DNA from: Parasedimentitalea denitrificans
Lineage (GTDB): Bacteria; Pseudomonadota; Alphaproteobacteria; Rhodobacterales; Rhodobacteraceae
Direction of reading: 5' to 3'
Length of the DNA stretch: 40,318 nucleotides
Assembly (NCBI RefSeq): GCF_011813015.1
Contig: NZ_QHLQ01000013.1
Location: 1-40,318, forward strand
The notes below the pieces were generated by a model. The model was not told the origin of the DNA. It made no database searches and saw nothing but the letters and a program-made list of their open reading frames with translations. Of this stretch, positions 27,201-34,937 are shown piece after piece (within the stretch, counting starts at the first letter, position 1; the number at the start of each line of letters is the position of its first letter). The translations under genes and the position numbers were made by a program.

Positions 27201-28907
27201 GTCTGCACCCTGTCCCGCAGTTCCGAACGCTTGTTCCAACTCGACCAACGCCCCCTCGCCCTTGCCTTAGCCAAACAGGCAGTGAACGAGCTGCAAGGTC
27301 TGCGCGCCGACCTCATCGAACTCCCGGAAAAGCTACAGCTGTGCTTCCGCGAGCATATGAGCAACCATTACCGTTGGCTGGCTGACCTGTTTATCCGGCA
27401 AGACCGCCCCGCCGAAGCCGCCGCTGTTCTAAACATGCTCAAATCCTTCGAGACCTTCGAATTTGTCGGCCGTGATACAGAGTTCGGGCAAGCTGGATTT
27501 AGCGCCCTCGCGCTCATCCCCGAAGAAAGCGAACTGATCAAAGCCGCAACTCTTGTCGCGACTGCATCCTCAAATGGCAGCCCGCAGCGGCAGGAACAGG
27601 CAGTACAGCAACCAACCGGAAAGGACTCTGACGACGAAGGTTCAGCCCCTGTTGAAACGCCCCGTGTGGCAACAGATGCGCAGCCAGTGATAGATCGCGA
27701 CACCGCGCTTGAACGTATGAAGCTCGCCGCCGCACAGGTCGATGCGCAGGATACCGCAGCGAGTGTTGACCCCAGCTTGTCAGTGCGCCGACAATTGCAC
27801 GCAGCCTCCTACGGTCAGGACGCAATGCTTCTGCAATATCTGGTGCTGCCAGATCGTCTGGGCATTGTTCTGACAACAACAGAAAACCAGACAACCTTCA
27901 CTCTGGACCAGCTGCCAAACGGCCAACCGTTTTCCGAGGCAGCCCTGAATGACAAGATCAACACGTTCCGCACCTCGCTCAGCCACCAAGACGGCAATCC
28001 CGACCCGTTGGGAGCCGAGCTTTTTGAGATCCTGTTTCCACCAAAGCTAAACGAGGCGATACAAAAGGCAGCGGGCGACACCTTGGTTCTGTCGCTAGAC
28101 GGCCAACTCCGCTACCTGCCCTTCGCGGCTCTACGCGACAATGATGGCCATCTAGTCGAACGGTTTACGTTGACACATGCAACAGAAACTCAAGTCACTC
28201 CGCCCATTAGCAGTGACATTGGCCGAATTTCCGCATTCGGCGCCACGCGTGAGTGGGCCGACCTCGGCGCTCTTCCGGGGGTCGCAATCGAACTCGCACG
28301 CCTTGTGATCTCAGAGGAAGGCGACCACGGCGTGGTGCCGGGTGACACCTATGTCGATGATGACTTTACCAAGGCCAGCTTTACTCGCGCACTTTCCTCT
28401 CAAAACCGCGACAAGACCGGCCGCAGCATCGTGCATCTCGCCTCTCACTTCGTGCTTGGCCCCACTCAGGACCAGTCCTTTCTGTTGATGGGTGACGGTA
28501 AAAAGCTGTCGGTATCCGAAATCAGGCGTGGGATGGACATCGGGCTAGACTTCAAAGGTGTTGGCCTTCTGACCCTGTCAGCCTGCAACACCGCATATGG
28601 CGGACAAGACAATGACGGACGTGAGTTGGAAAGTTTTGCCGCCGTCGCGCAGCAAAAAGGCGCAGCTGCCGTTGTTGCCACCCTCTGGCAAGTCGGCGAC
28701 ATAACAAACGCCCTGCTGATGGAACGCATGTACGATCAACTGATCAACGAACAGGCCACACCCGCTCAGGCCCTGGCCGCAGCCCAGCGTGCCTTTTTAC
28801 AGGGCGGCGACATCCTGCAGGACGATACCAACCCGGGTGAACAATACCCCGGCGCGTCCCATCCGTTTTACTGGGCACCAATCGTCGTCATGGAAGGGGC
28901 AGAATAA
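24258..28907 (+). CDS. Exported CHAT-domain protease with PG-binding-like segment and Sel1 repeats
   Basis: A very large (1549-residue) exported protein. Residues 1-25 are a signal peptide ending DARAQ. A segment near 155-187 (GTVDGLFGRGSRAAW) matches the PG_binding_1 pattern. Two or three Sel1 repeats lie at about 513-602, and helical TPR-like regions fill much of 640-1120. A low-complexity stretch (about 1105-1150) leads to the C-terminal CHAT domain (about 1270-1545). Its catalytic pair is intact: H1397 in HLASHF and C1443 in LSACNTA. Clan-CD CHAT proteases cut specific protein partners recognised by the helical repeats. The ATG follows a GGGGGAAAAG element. Its stop overlaps the next start by one base (TAATG), so the two products are translationally coupled and probably act together in the periplasm. 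Confidence 0.9.
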   Translation: MSMFSRLCILALSTSLLSAPDARAQSYPILSDWQTRLSNLSCSGQSPSPFNLDAVISISAAFARRDVATMAEAANFALADYILTGASIADTGKGDSYTERFLAANPDSTNAFRNAIRTHQQALCPVLEYIAGKGLFQIVETQVNVRPYYQPQSELAQFLLNVRGCEAGTVDGLFGRGSRAAWNAAASNSNQIRSLRDGELPMPDDIVALANAPASPALCNSPTGNLAPLLSTLSACSSDTAPLPDTTALGKTLANLSNPSKRREGDGLTKILTPFWHSCETRMQSNQDAFLQDTPFAGEPLLLAFIDAHDPVPVTIDALDQTAQALTSAISDPETGNWSNPRGTANILRNVGAALVRGHGVRPQPEFGLWLIAVSSDPQDFLRGPPITLAKAYTNGSLPIDVSPSVNFALRRLFFPIFAPNPEADYAGIGGDNSDFHDAEPETRPWWLPEGRALPTVATIGLAFNTPLYAIHGTVSQAQRAASDPNWAQHIRQNGSGAQNAKIATLLIEGFAADGKQVDLALLHFQAAAAKGNSYAMLRLAQMFEQGYGVARDASKAYQYYRQAADADQPAALLALAEAYETGQGVAQDWNKALDLYRQGLGLTHQPASPIRGVEIAIGRRLMAGSQFFTDGPGRNLLDDLLTASANPVDEYGPWFSDVGLAMGDLFAGLRQSHSVDLQRAANWYRASASHQASQRLRRLLWARPELAKSNQELRDLSEGHLLAQWLDNPDPQTFRSALRGHCRFTDEAYVDCAEFLRQAAIGSYDTALISPAYDWLLQEAAAANKYKIQVAADPHSEEAYILADNKKALPANAALVDVLAFYGDFEGARAALLPLSFLDTLDETTASTSREVALRKSLRRYLENGDEEAWRPVARLLRSLAERGDNSAREFLTLAAGSTGTLQPVETGLNTARSRLQAAEARGTATPAFSFSARRLSHLEGSAGNTDRAIELELIAMQSDLEQHSTAEIWLGSVPSTLARVCTLSRSSERLFQLDQRPLALALAKQAVNELQGLRADLIELPEKLQLCFREHMSNHYRWLADLFIRQDRPAEAAAVLNMLKSFETFEFVGRDTEFGQAGFSALALIPEESELIKAATLVATASSNGSPQRQEQAVQQPTGKDSDDEGSAPVETPRVATDAQPVIDRDTALERMKLAAAQVDAQDTAASVDPSLSVRRQLHAASYGQDAMLLQYLVLPDRLGIVLTTTENQTTFTLDQLPNGQPFSEAALNDKINTFRTSLSHQDGNPDPLGAELFEILFPPKLNEAIQKAAGDTLVLSLDGQLRYLPFAALRDNDGHLVERFTLTHATETQVTPPISSDIGRISAFGATREWADLGALPGVAIELARLVISEEGDHGVVPGDTYVDDDFTKASFTRALSSQNRDKTGRSIVHLASHFVLGPTQDQSFLLMGDGKKLSVSEIRRGMDIGLDFKGVGLLTLSACNTAYGGQDNDGRELESFAAVAQQKGAAAVVATLWQVGDITNALLMERMYDQLINEQATPAQALAAAQRAFLQGGDILQDDTNPGEQYPGASHPFYWAPIVVMEGAE

Positions 28908-29572
28908 TGAGAAACATAGTAACCTTGGCCTGTCTGCTCACAGTTATCGCCACACCCGGCCTGACCCAAGATCCAGCATGCTACGCACTTGAAACACCGT
29001 CAGAAGATTACGGCGTCAATACGATGACCCTAAGCAACGAGGGTGAAATCAACTACACAATGACCGGCAGCCCATACGTCACGTACGAATTCTCCTGCGA
29101 TTTTGATGGCATGGATCAGGCGAGTTGTTCGGTTGAGTGTGACGGAGGGAACGTCACCCTTCTCCGTTTTCCCGATAGGGTATTGGCAGATTTCACTCAC
29201 CTGCGGATTGAAAGCGCACGCATCGAAAGCATAGCAACTCAGATCGGCTCAATGGAAGCTGATGGAACCCAGATCAGCGGGTTGTTCAAATTGGCCCCTG
29301 CCCCGGCTGCCGTCTGCAAGGCTGCCGCAGACCTTCGTCAACCGCTCCTGCTTGAACCCGGCGACCTGTACCCAGCCGTCGAACGGCTCGAGGAATACCT
29401 ATTCAAAGGCGGATATTTCAACGATGTTGCCGATTGGTACTTCACCGCAGAAACAGCCGAGGCTGTGCGCCAATTTCAGGCCGAGAGCGGTGATCCAGTC
29501 ACGGGTACGGCAGATTGGGCATTGCTACAAAAACTCGGCATACAAGCGTCATACAGTTTCGGCGGTTGCTGA
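28907..29572 (+). CDS. Exported peptidoglycan-binding-domain protein, coupled to CHAT protease
   Basis: A 221-residue protein with a signal peptide (about 1-21, ending GLTQ). The central region is rich in beta-strand and has several Cys (ACYAL, FSCDFD, SCSVECDGG), fitting an oxidised periplasmic protein. The C-terminal 65 residues are a PG_binding_1 module (LEEYLFKGGYFN, then AVRQFQAESGDPVTGTAD). The module is normally a three-helix peptidoglycan binder or a protein-docking unit. The start overlaps the CHAT stop by one base, which strongly suggests matched synthesis and a shared task, possibly anchoring or regulating the protease at the cell wall. No catalytic residues are recognised. Confidence 0.85.
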   Translation: MRNIVTLACLLTVIATPGLTQDPACYALETPSEDYGVNTMTLSNEGEINYTMTGSPYVTYEFSCDFDGMDQASCSVECDGGNVTLLRFPDRVLADFTHLRIESARIESIATQIGSMEADGTQISGLFKLAPAPAAVCKAAADLRQPLLLEPGDLYPAVERLEEYLFKGGYFNDVADWYFTAETAEAVRQFQAESGDPVTGTADWALLQKLGIQASYSFGGC

Positions 29573-29712
29573 CCGATAAAACAGACTTACATAATTTACG
29601 TCGCTAGGACGCAAAACTTACCGTACAACCGTCCAATATTGCAATTTTCCAAGATCATACATTTCCATAGCTTTATTGCCTACCATTTTGTCTGCCAATT
29701 TTGGAGAGCCCC

Positions 29713-31164
29713 ATGCCTGCGCTTGCCGAACCAAATACGTCCAGTAAAGTTGTACTAGAAGCCCAAAAGCTACTGAACAAATCAGCGCTGCAAACTCGAG
29801 CGCCAGAGAGTGGTGCGCTCGATAAAAACACGATCGCCGCGATCAAACAGTATCAGATAGAAAGCGGCATGCGGCCTACTGGCGTGCTCGACAAGGCGCT
29901 GATGGACAACCTGCGTAAAAGCGCAAAACTGCCCAATCCAGATGTCCAGGTTGTTATCATCGGCAAGGTCTACCTCTTCACCCACGCCGAACACAAACAG
30001 CTGATCAAACGCATCATCTCCGACTTCCGCACTCCCATGCTCAAGCTCCGAAATGCCGTGAGCGAGGCCCGTATCTATTGGGACAATCAGAATGAGCTGC
30101 TGAACGACCAGTATATAGTAGGTTGGTGTATCGAAGCCTATTCCGGTGCCTCTCTGCCCCCGGAAAGTCTCATCAAGAAAGCTGAAAAAGGCCTAGCCGC
30201 CTGCCAAAAGGCCTTGGATGCCGGCGACCTTCTTGCCTTCAAAGCCGCATTCCCCAAGGCCGAGAAACAGGCCGACGATGCCCGCAAGAAAATGCGGGAG
30301 TACCTATCCAAGATTATTGACGGCGGCGAAACCATGGTCACTGGCCTTCAATTCGTCTCGACCACCAGTTTTGTCATTGTAGGTATCATCGCTGTGCCGG
30401 TTGCGGCAGGCATGGGCGCAGGTGCAATCACCGCCGGCGTCGTCGCCGGGGCTGGCACGGCCGCCGTGGAAACCCTTTCTCATGAGGTCGGCAAAGGCAT
30501 TGCCGGAACATCAGATGGCGTCGGTGATGCCGCGCTCAATGTACTGCGGGACGCCTTTATCGGTGGCTCCGTTGGCGCGCTGATCAAGGGCAAAGGGGCT
30601 GAAAAAATTCTGGCCAAGATCGGCCCTACCATTGCCAAAAAACTCTCGGGTGAGATGTTCAAAAAGGCCAGCGAAAAGGTCGTTGTCAAATTCGTAATCA
30701 ACTATCTAAAGAAAAACGGCGCGGATATTCTTGAAGGCATCATCAAGGAATGTCTGAAATCCTATAAATCCAACGCCAAGGGGCTAACCTTCAATGTCTT
30801 CGTCGGCATTGTCGCCAAAGAGGTCCTGACCGCCGGGGTCTTCTCCAAATTTGCCAAGTCTGGCGAGGTTGCTTCCAAAGCAGTGTACAACAAGCTGTCC
30901 AGCAAGGTGAAAAAAGACCTGATCAAATCTCTGGGCGAAGGCGCCAAAGAAAAAGACCTGCTGCCTATCTTCGCCAAGGTATTCGAAGAAACCCAGAAAG
31001 AGGTCGGAGGCAAGGTCTATGACAAGGTCCTGGATGCTGCGACCGGTACTGAGACACCCAAGAATATCGAAGATAAAATTCTGGGCGAATTTGCAACTAA
31101 CAAAAAACTGATCGCCCGTCTCGAAGCCGAGTCCGCGAAGCAAGGTAAAAAGAAAAAGAAGTAG
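29713..31164 (+). CDS. Leaderless PG_binding_1 protein with hydrophobic hairpin and Lys-rich tail
   Basis: A 483-residue protein without a Sec signal. Residues about 10-70 are a PG_binding_1 module (DKNTIAAIKQYQIESG, RPTGVLD). Residues about 80-200 are charged and helical. Residues about 208-256 form a Gly/Ala-rich hydrophobic stretch (FVIVGIIAVPVAAGMGAG, then TAGVVAGAGTAAV) resembling a membrane-inserting helical hairpin. The remaining 220 residues are amphipathic, rich in Lys, and end in KQGKKKKK. The combination resembles pore-forming or secreted effector proteins more than an enzyme, but no toxin family is recognised. I chose ATG 29713 with GGAGAG upstream; a TTG at 29701 is the alternative. 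The small membrane protein encoded 84 bp downstream could be its partner. Confidence 0.75.
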   Translation: MPALAEPNTSSKVVLEAQKLLNKSALQTRAPESGALDKNTIAAIKQYQIESGMRPTGVLDKALMDNLRKSAKLPNPDVQVVIIGKVYLFTHAEHKQLIKRIISDFRTPMLKLRNAVSEARIYWDNQNELLNDQYIVGWCIEAYSGASLPPESLIKKAEKGLAACQKALDAGDLLAFKAAFPKAEKQADDARKKMREYLSKIIDGGETMVTGLQFVSTTSFVIVGIIAVPVAAGMGAGAITAGVVAGAGTAAVETLSHEVGKGIAGTSDGVGDAALNVLRDAFIGGSVGALIKGKGAEKILAKIGPTIAKKLSGEMFKKASEKVVVKFVINYLKKNGADILEGIIKECLKSYKSNAKGLTFNVFVGIVAKEVLTAGVFSKFAKSGEVASKAVYNKLSSKVKKDLIKSLGEGAKEKDLLPIFAKVFEETQKEVGGKVYDKVLDAATGTETPKNIEDKILGEFATNKKLIARLEAESAKQGKKKKK

Positions 31165-31247
31165 CTCCGTCTTGTGCAAACCTTCAGGCGGCACGGTCAA
31201 TGTAATGTAGCCCATAGGGTACTTACTGGAGGAAGGTATTTTCAATC

Positions 31248-31589
31248 ATGTCCAATCCCAATCGCCCTACCGGGTCAGAACCGGTTATTGCTGACCTTCC
31301 ACTTTGGAAGTCCTTTTGGATTGGGCAACTCGGCTCCATATTCTTCGGCTTCATCATCGCTCTCCTACTCGACTTTTCGCGGGCAGCAGCTCTCCTCGAT
31401 CTGAGCGCAAATGTTTCAGAGATCATCGGCTGGGCAATATTCGTCCCCTTCTACCTCGTTGTCATGGCCTCACTCTGGAAATGCGCCTACAACACCAAGA
31501 CTGCCCTGTGGGGGCATCTGGCGCGGATTTACGCGTTTCTCACCTCGCTTCTCTTCATCTCAATTTTGATTACGGTAATCTTTGGGTAA
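31248..31589 (+). CDS. Small three-helix membrane protein, unknown
   Basis: A 113-residue inner-membrane protein. Three hydrophobic spans are visible at about residues 23-45 (LGSIFFGFIIALLL), 58-80 (IGWAIFVPFYLVVMASL) and 92-112 (FLTSLLFISILITVIF), with a short polar N-terminus. GGAGGAAGG lies about 12 bases upstream of the ATG, somewhat far. It follows the leaderless PG_binding_1 protein gene in the same direction. Small multi-span proteins in that position are often immunity proteins against membrane-active toxins, but nothing else here proves this. It could also be a generic small membrane protein. Confidence 0.7.
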   Translation: MSNPNRPTGSEPVIADLPLWKSFWIGQLGSIFFGFIIALLLDFSRAAALLDLSANVSEIIGWAIFVPFYLVVMASLWKCAYNTKTALWGHLARIYAFLTSLLFISILITVIFG

Positions 31590-31805
31590 CCAATTTGCCT
31601 CTTTGAGTTGGCGATTTGACCAGATACCGGCAAAAACGCGTCATTTCGCGCACCCCCACCCACAATAAGGCTGTCGACAGCTATCCTTAAGGTCATCAGC
31701 CCCACCAGAAGAGGAGGCTCTTCGACTTTTGCACCAATCGACGGATGCGAGCAATTAGATGTAGATTGTATGCACAGAGGCACACAACAACAGAAGGAGC
31801 CAGTC

Positions 31806-32465
31806 ATGTTCGTAAATCACGCCGCAGAGCAGGAAGAGCAAGACCTATCCTTCGAGCAGTCCGGATGGGCCAGCACCCAGAGCAGCAACCGTTGGACCAC
31901 CAAAATGGAAGTTCTCCTACATAAAAAAATGAGGGTCGCTTTCTCCAAAGCACGCAGTCGGTTGGACCTGCGTCACCGCCACACCAGCAAGGGTAATTAC
32001 CTCGCGAAAGTAGAAAACAACGTCCGCCTAAGAGACGACTACCGCACCGAAGATACCTACTCACGCCGGTCCCTCGGGGGTCATTCAAACCAACTGACTA
32101 TCTGTTTTGTAACTATGCGAGCAGCATCAAAAATAAGGGTAAAAGCCATGATGAAATCTATGATCAAACTGACAATGAGCCTTGGACTGACAGTAATCGT
32201 TGCACAGCAGGCCCACGCACAATCTGGCAGAAAATGTGCCCCACGTGACGCTGTAATTGAGCGTCTGGCCGGCACCTACGGCGAAACACGTCAGAGCATT
32301 GGCCTAGGCGAACAGGGTATGATGATCGAGACTTTCGCTTCAGAAAATACAGGTACTTGGACGATCACAGTGACAAACCCCAATGGCCAGACTTGCCTGG
32401 TTGCATCGGGTCGTTCCTTTGAACAGCTGGCAGAAGCTCTTCCACCTCAGGGCAACGACGCCTAA
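31806..32465 (+). CDS. Hypothetical protein with internal signal peptide; exported C-terminal part from 32148
   Basis: A single open frame of 219 codons with two plausible starts. The first ATG (31806) has AAGGAG seven bases upstream. Residues 1-114 are polar and basic with no recognised domain. The second start (32148, MMKSMIKL) has AAGGGT upstream and begins a normal Sec signal peptide ending in AHAQS, followed by about 80 mature residues with two Cys (KCAPRD, TCLVAS). The exported 105-residue form is the more certain product; it resembles small periplasmic proteins of Roseobacter-type bacteria but has no named family. A signal peptide 115 residues into a protein would be unusual, so either two products are made in frame or the upstream part is a separate gene read through. 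Confidence 0.6.
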   Translation: MFVNHAAEQEEQDLSFEQSGWASTQSSNRWTTKMEVLLHKKMRVAFSKARSRLDLRHRHTSKGNYLAKVENNVRLRDDYRTEDTYSRRSLGGHSNQLTICFVTMRAASKIRVKAMMKSMIKLTMSLGLTVIVAQQAHAQSGRKCAPRDAVIERLAGTYGETRQSIGLGEQGMMIETFASENTGTWTITVTNPNGQTCLVASGRSFEQLAEALPPQGNDA

Positions 32466-32489
32466 GGCGCAGTCACTAAAATATGGGCA

Positions 32490-32541
32490 AAAAATTCACA
32501 GCCCCAGCCATCGATGTCCATAGGACCGCTGGCTGGGGCTG
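32490..32541 (-). terminator. Terminator of FKBP gene (possibly two-way)
   Basis: A perfect 12-bp stem (32499-32510 with 32530-32541; core CAGCCCCAGCCA) has a 19-nt loop. On the minus strand it is followed by TGAATTTTTT. It lies between the converging ends of the gene at 31806 and the FKBP gene. A second, smaller GC stem at 32557-32577 is closer to the FKBP stop. Confidence 0.75.
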
Positions 32542-32588
32542 CAATTACGTTTAACACCCGCCCAAACATGTGGCGGGCCTGGCCATGA

Positions 32589-33017
32589 TTAGGCGATAGA
32601 AACCAGCTCTAGGTCGAACGTCAGATCTTTGCCTGCCAGTGGGTGGTTGGCGTCCAAAGTCACTGTTGCTTCATCGACCTCAACCACAGTCACCGGCAAA
32701 GCGTGACCTTCTGGCGATTGCATCTGCAGCTGGGTACCAATTTCCAACGGGATATCATCCGGGATACCCTCACGTGGGATAGATTGGCGGGCGGCTGGAT
32801 TGATCGGACCGTACGCTTTGGCACAGGGAATCTGGATCGTCTTTTTCTCACCAACGGTCATACCCGGCATTTCAGCGTCCATGCCCTCGATCACATGACC
32901 GGTGCCCACGGTGAATTCCAGCGGATCACGGCCTTCTGAACTGTCGAACACGCTCCCGTCCAGCAGGGTTCCGGTGTAATGAATGCGAACGATGTCGCCG
33001 GCTTTGACCTCGGTCAT
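32589..33017 (-). CDS. FKBP-type peptidyl-prolyl isomerase, SlyD-like
   Basis: A 142-residue isomerase that catalyses cis-trans change at proline bonds and acts as a chaperone in the cytoplasm. The FKBP part is split as in SlyD: VRIHYTGTLLDGSVFDSS at the N-terminus and VIEGMDAEMPGMTVGEKK next. An inserted flap domain follows (about 70-125, AYGPINPAARQSIP and beyond), and the fold closes with LTFDLELVSI. It lacks the His/Cys-rich metal-binding tail of E. coli SlyD. No signal peptide is present. It is transcribed alone, convergent with the gene at 31806 and divergent from the dehalogenase gene. Confidence 0.92.
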   Translation of the reverse strand: MTEVKAGDIVRIHYTGTLLDGSVFDSSEGRDPLEFTVGTGHVIEGMDAEMPGMTVGEKKTIQIPCAKAYGPINPAARQSIPREGIPDDIPLEIGTQLQMQSPEGHALPVTVVEVDEATVTLDANHPLAGKDLTFDLELVSIA

Positions 33018-33176
33018 TGGGAGTCCAATCTGTCAAGAATTTTCAAACGGCGTTAAACTATACATTGCCCCCAGAATGTAAAGTCAGGCCAATCCCGCCT
33101 CGCCATTGTACGCCACACAATATCTTTCTTCCCCCCCACACAACCCTGTGTCACTGTTTCAACAAGGGGGAACCGC

Positions 33177-33863
33177 ATGCCTATCACCACCTGTATCTTC
33201 GACGCCTATGGCACCCTGTTCGATGTCGCCGCCGCGGCCCGTCAGGCGGCTGCCGAACCGGACTTTCCACAATTGCGCGACACTTGGGGCGAACTGGCAA
33301 ATCACTGGCGGCTCAAGCAGTTACAATACACCTGGCTACGCGCCGTCACCGGTGCTCACACAGATTTCTGGGAAGTAACGCAAAACGGGTTGGACTGGGC
33401 CCTTGATGCGACCTCCCTGAACGGAGACGCCAAACTGCGCCAACGTTTGTTGGACCTTTACTGGGAACTACAAGCCTACCCCGAGGTCCCCGAAATGCTA
33501 CGCGCGCTAAAGTCTGCCGGGCTAAATACCGCCATCCTGTCCAACGGTTCACCCGATATGTTGGACGCGGCCGTAAAATCCGCCGACCTTGGCGAAGTTC
33601 TGGACGATGTGCTTTCCGTAGAAAGCGTCGGCGTCTTCAAACCAGATTCGCGTGTCTATGATCTGGTCGGCAATCGATTTGGCTGTGAAAGTGACCAAGT
33701 GCTGTTTGTCTCGTCCAACGGTTGGGACGCGGCCGGTGCCACGGGATATGGCTTTACCACCGCTTGGGTCAATCGCGCAGGCGAGCCGATGGACCGCCTG
33801 CCGTGGACACCACAGCATGAGCTGTCCGACCTGACGTCTATCCCTGAATTAGCCAACGGCTGA
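33177..33863 (+). CDS. Haloacid dehalogenase, type II
   Basis: A 228-residue HAD-superfamily enzyme of the L-2-haloacid dehalogenase type, which replaces the halogen of short 2-haloacids by hydroxyl using an Asp nucleophile. D9 lies in IFDAYGTLFD; ILSNGS (motif II), the Lys in VFKPDSRVY (motif III) and FVSSNGWDAAGA (motif IV) match the dehalogenase subtype. Length is normal. A purine-rich GGGGGAA precedes the ATG. It is followed after 32 bp by the dehydratase gene on the same strand. Real substrates of chromosomal homologues are often not halogenated, so the exact role stays open. Confidence 0.92.
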   Translation: MPITTCIFDAYGTLFDVAAAARQAAAEPDFPQLRDTWGELANHWRLKQLQYTWLRAVTGAHTDFWEVTQNGLDWALDATSLNGDAKLRQRLLDLYWELQAYPEVPEMLRALKSAGLNTAILSNGSPDMLDAAVKSADLGEVLDDVLSVESVGVFKPDSRVYDLVGNRFGCESDQVLFVSSNGWDAAGATGYGFTTAWVNRAGEPMDRLPWTPQHELSDLTSIPELANG

Positions 33864-33895
33864 CCTAGAACGCCCAACGACAGGAATTCCTCCAC

Positions 33896-34870
33896 ATGAC
33901 ATCGCTATCCATGATCAACGCCGCTGCCAAACGGTTGGACGGACACGCCCGGGTAACGCCGCTTTTGTCTTCACCGTTTCTGGACGACCTCGCCCAACGC
34001 CGCATTCTGGTAAAGCCTGAATGCCTGCAACACACTGGATCATTCAAATTTCGCGGCGGCTGGTCGGCCCTGTCAGCTCTGGATAAAGCTACCCGCGGAA
34101 AAGGCGTTATCGCCTACTCCAGTGGCAACCACGCCCAAGGCATCGCCCATGCCGCCACACTGCACGGCGTGCCTTCGGTCATCGTGATGCCCGCAGATGC
34201 ACCGCAGTTGAAAATCGAAAACACCCGCGCCCTAGGGGCCGAGGTCATTCTATACGACCGCGCCAGTGAAGACCGGGATGCCATTGGTCTGGCCATCGCC
34301 GAGGAACGTGACCTGACGTTGATCAAACCCTTCGACGAACCACAGGTTATTGCAGGTCAGGGCACGGTCGGATTGGAAATTGCCCAGCAATCCAAGGAAC
34401 TTGGCATCACAACTGGCGAGGTTCTAGTCAACTGTGGTGGCGGCGGCCTGACATCCGGCATCGCGCTGGCGCTAGAGACCGAAGCCCCAGAAATGCAGGT
34501 TCGCCCCTGCGAGCCCACCGGCTTTGACGATGTTACACGCTCTCTGGCCTCAGGTGATATTGAATGTAACAGCCAAACCTCGGGCTCCATTTGTGACGCA
34601 ATCCTAACCCCATCACCGGGGCAGATCACCTTCCCGATCATGAAACGTCTCTGCGGTTCCGGCATTGTCGTTAGCGAAGACGAGGCCCTGCACGCCATGG
34701 CGCTGGCCTATTCCCGGCTGAAAATAGTGCTGGAACCCGGCGGCGCAATTTCACTTGCGGCGGCCCTATTCCACGGCAAAGACCTCAGCAGCGACACCGC
34801 TATTGTCGTCGCCACTGGCGGCAATGTTGACCCCTCAATATTCGCACAGGCTCTGCAACGTTTCACCTGA
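33896..34870 (+). CDS. PLP-dependent threonine/serine dehydratase family enzyme
   Basis: A 324-residue fold-type II PLP enzyme without an ACT regulatory domain, so biodegradative threonine dehydratase, serine racemase or hydroxyaspartate dehydratase are all possible. The PLP Lys is K51 in HTGSFKFRGG. The Asn-containing SSGNHAQGIAHAA loop and the phosphate-binding Gly cluster NCGGGGLTSG (about 179-188) are intact. AGGAA lies upstream of the ATG. The product would convert Thr or Ser-like amino acids to oxo acids and ammonia in the cytoplasm. It lies in a co-directional row with the dehalogenase and lactonase genes. Confidence 0.9.
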   Translation: MTSLSMINAAAKRLDGHARVTPLLSSPFLDDLAQRRILVKPECLQHTGSFKFRGGWSALSALDKATRGKGVIAYSSGNHAQGIAHAATLHGVPSVIVMPADAPQLKIENTRALGAEVILYDRASEDRDAIGLAIAEERDLTLIKPFDEPQVIAGQGTVGLEIAQQSKELGITTGEVLVNCGGGGLTSGIALALETEAPEMQVRPCEPTGFDDVTRSLASGDIECNSQTSGSICDAILTPSPGQITFPIMKRLCGSGIVVSEDEALHAMALAYSRLKIVLEPGGAISLAAALFHGKDLSSDTAIVVATGGNVDPSIFAQALQRFT

Positions 34871-34937
34871 TCACCCGGCTTTACCCTTGCCCACGATCCC
34901 GGCTACAGAGATGCAAATTCAGTGTGAAAGGCAAACG

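Noticed and set aside
24258..28907. CHAT protease as part of a type III-E CRISPR (Craspase) or gasdermin defence unit
   Set aside because: No cas genes, CRISPR array or gasdermin-like gene is visible nearby, and the protein carries a signal peptide, unlike those cytoplasmic systems.
34755..34937. Upstream extension of the PcaD-like lactonase frame
   Set aside because: It overlaps the end of the dehydratase gene and adds 61 residues absent from the family. The ATG at 34938 has a suitable ribosome-binding site.
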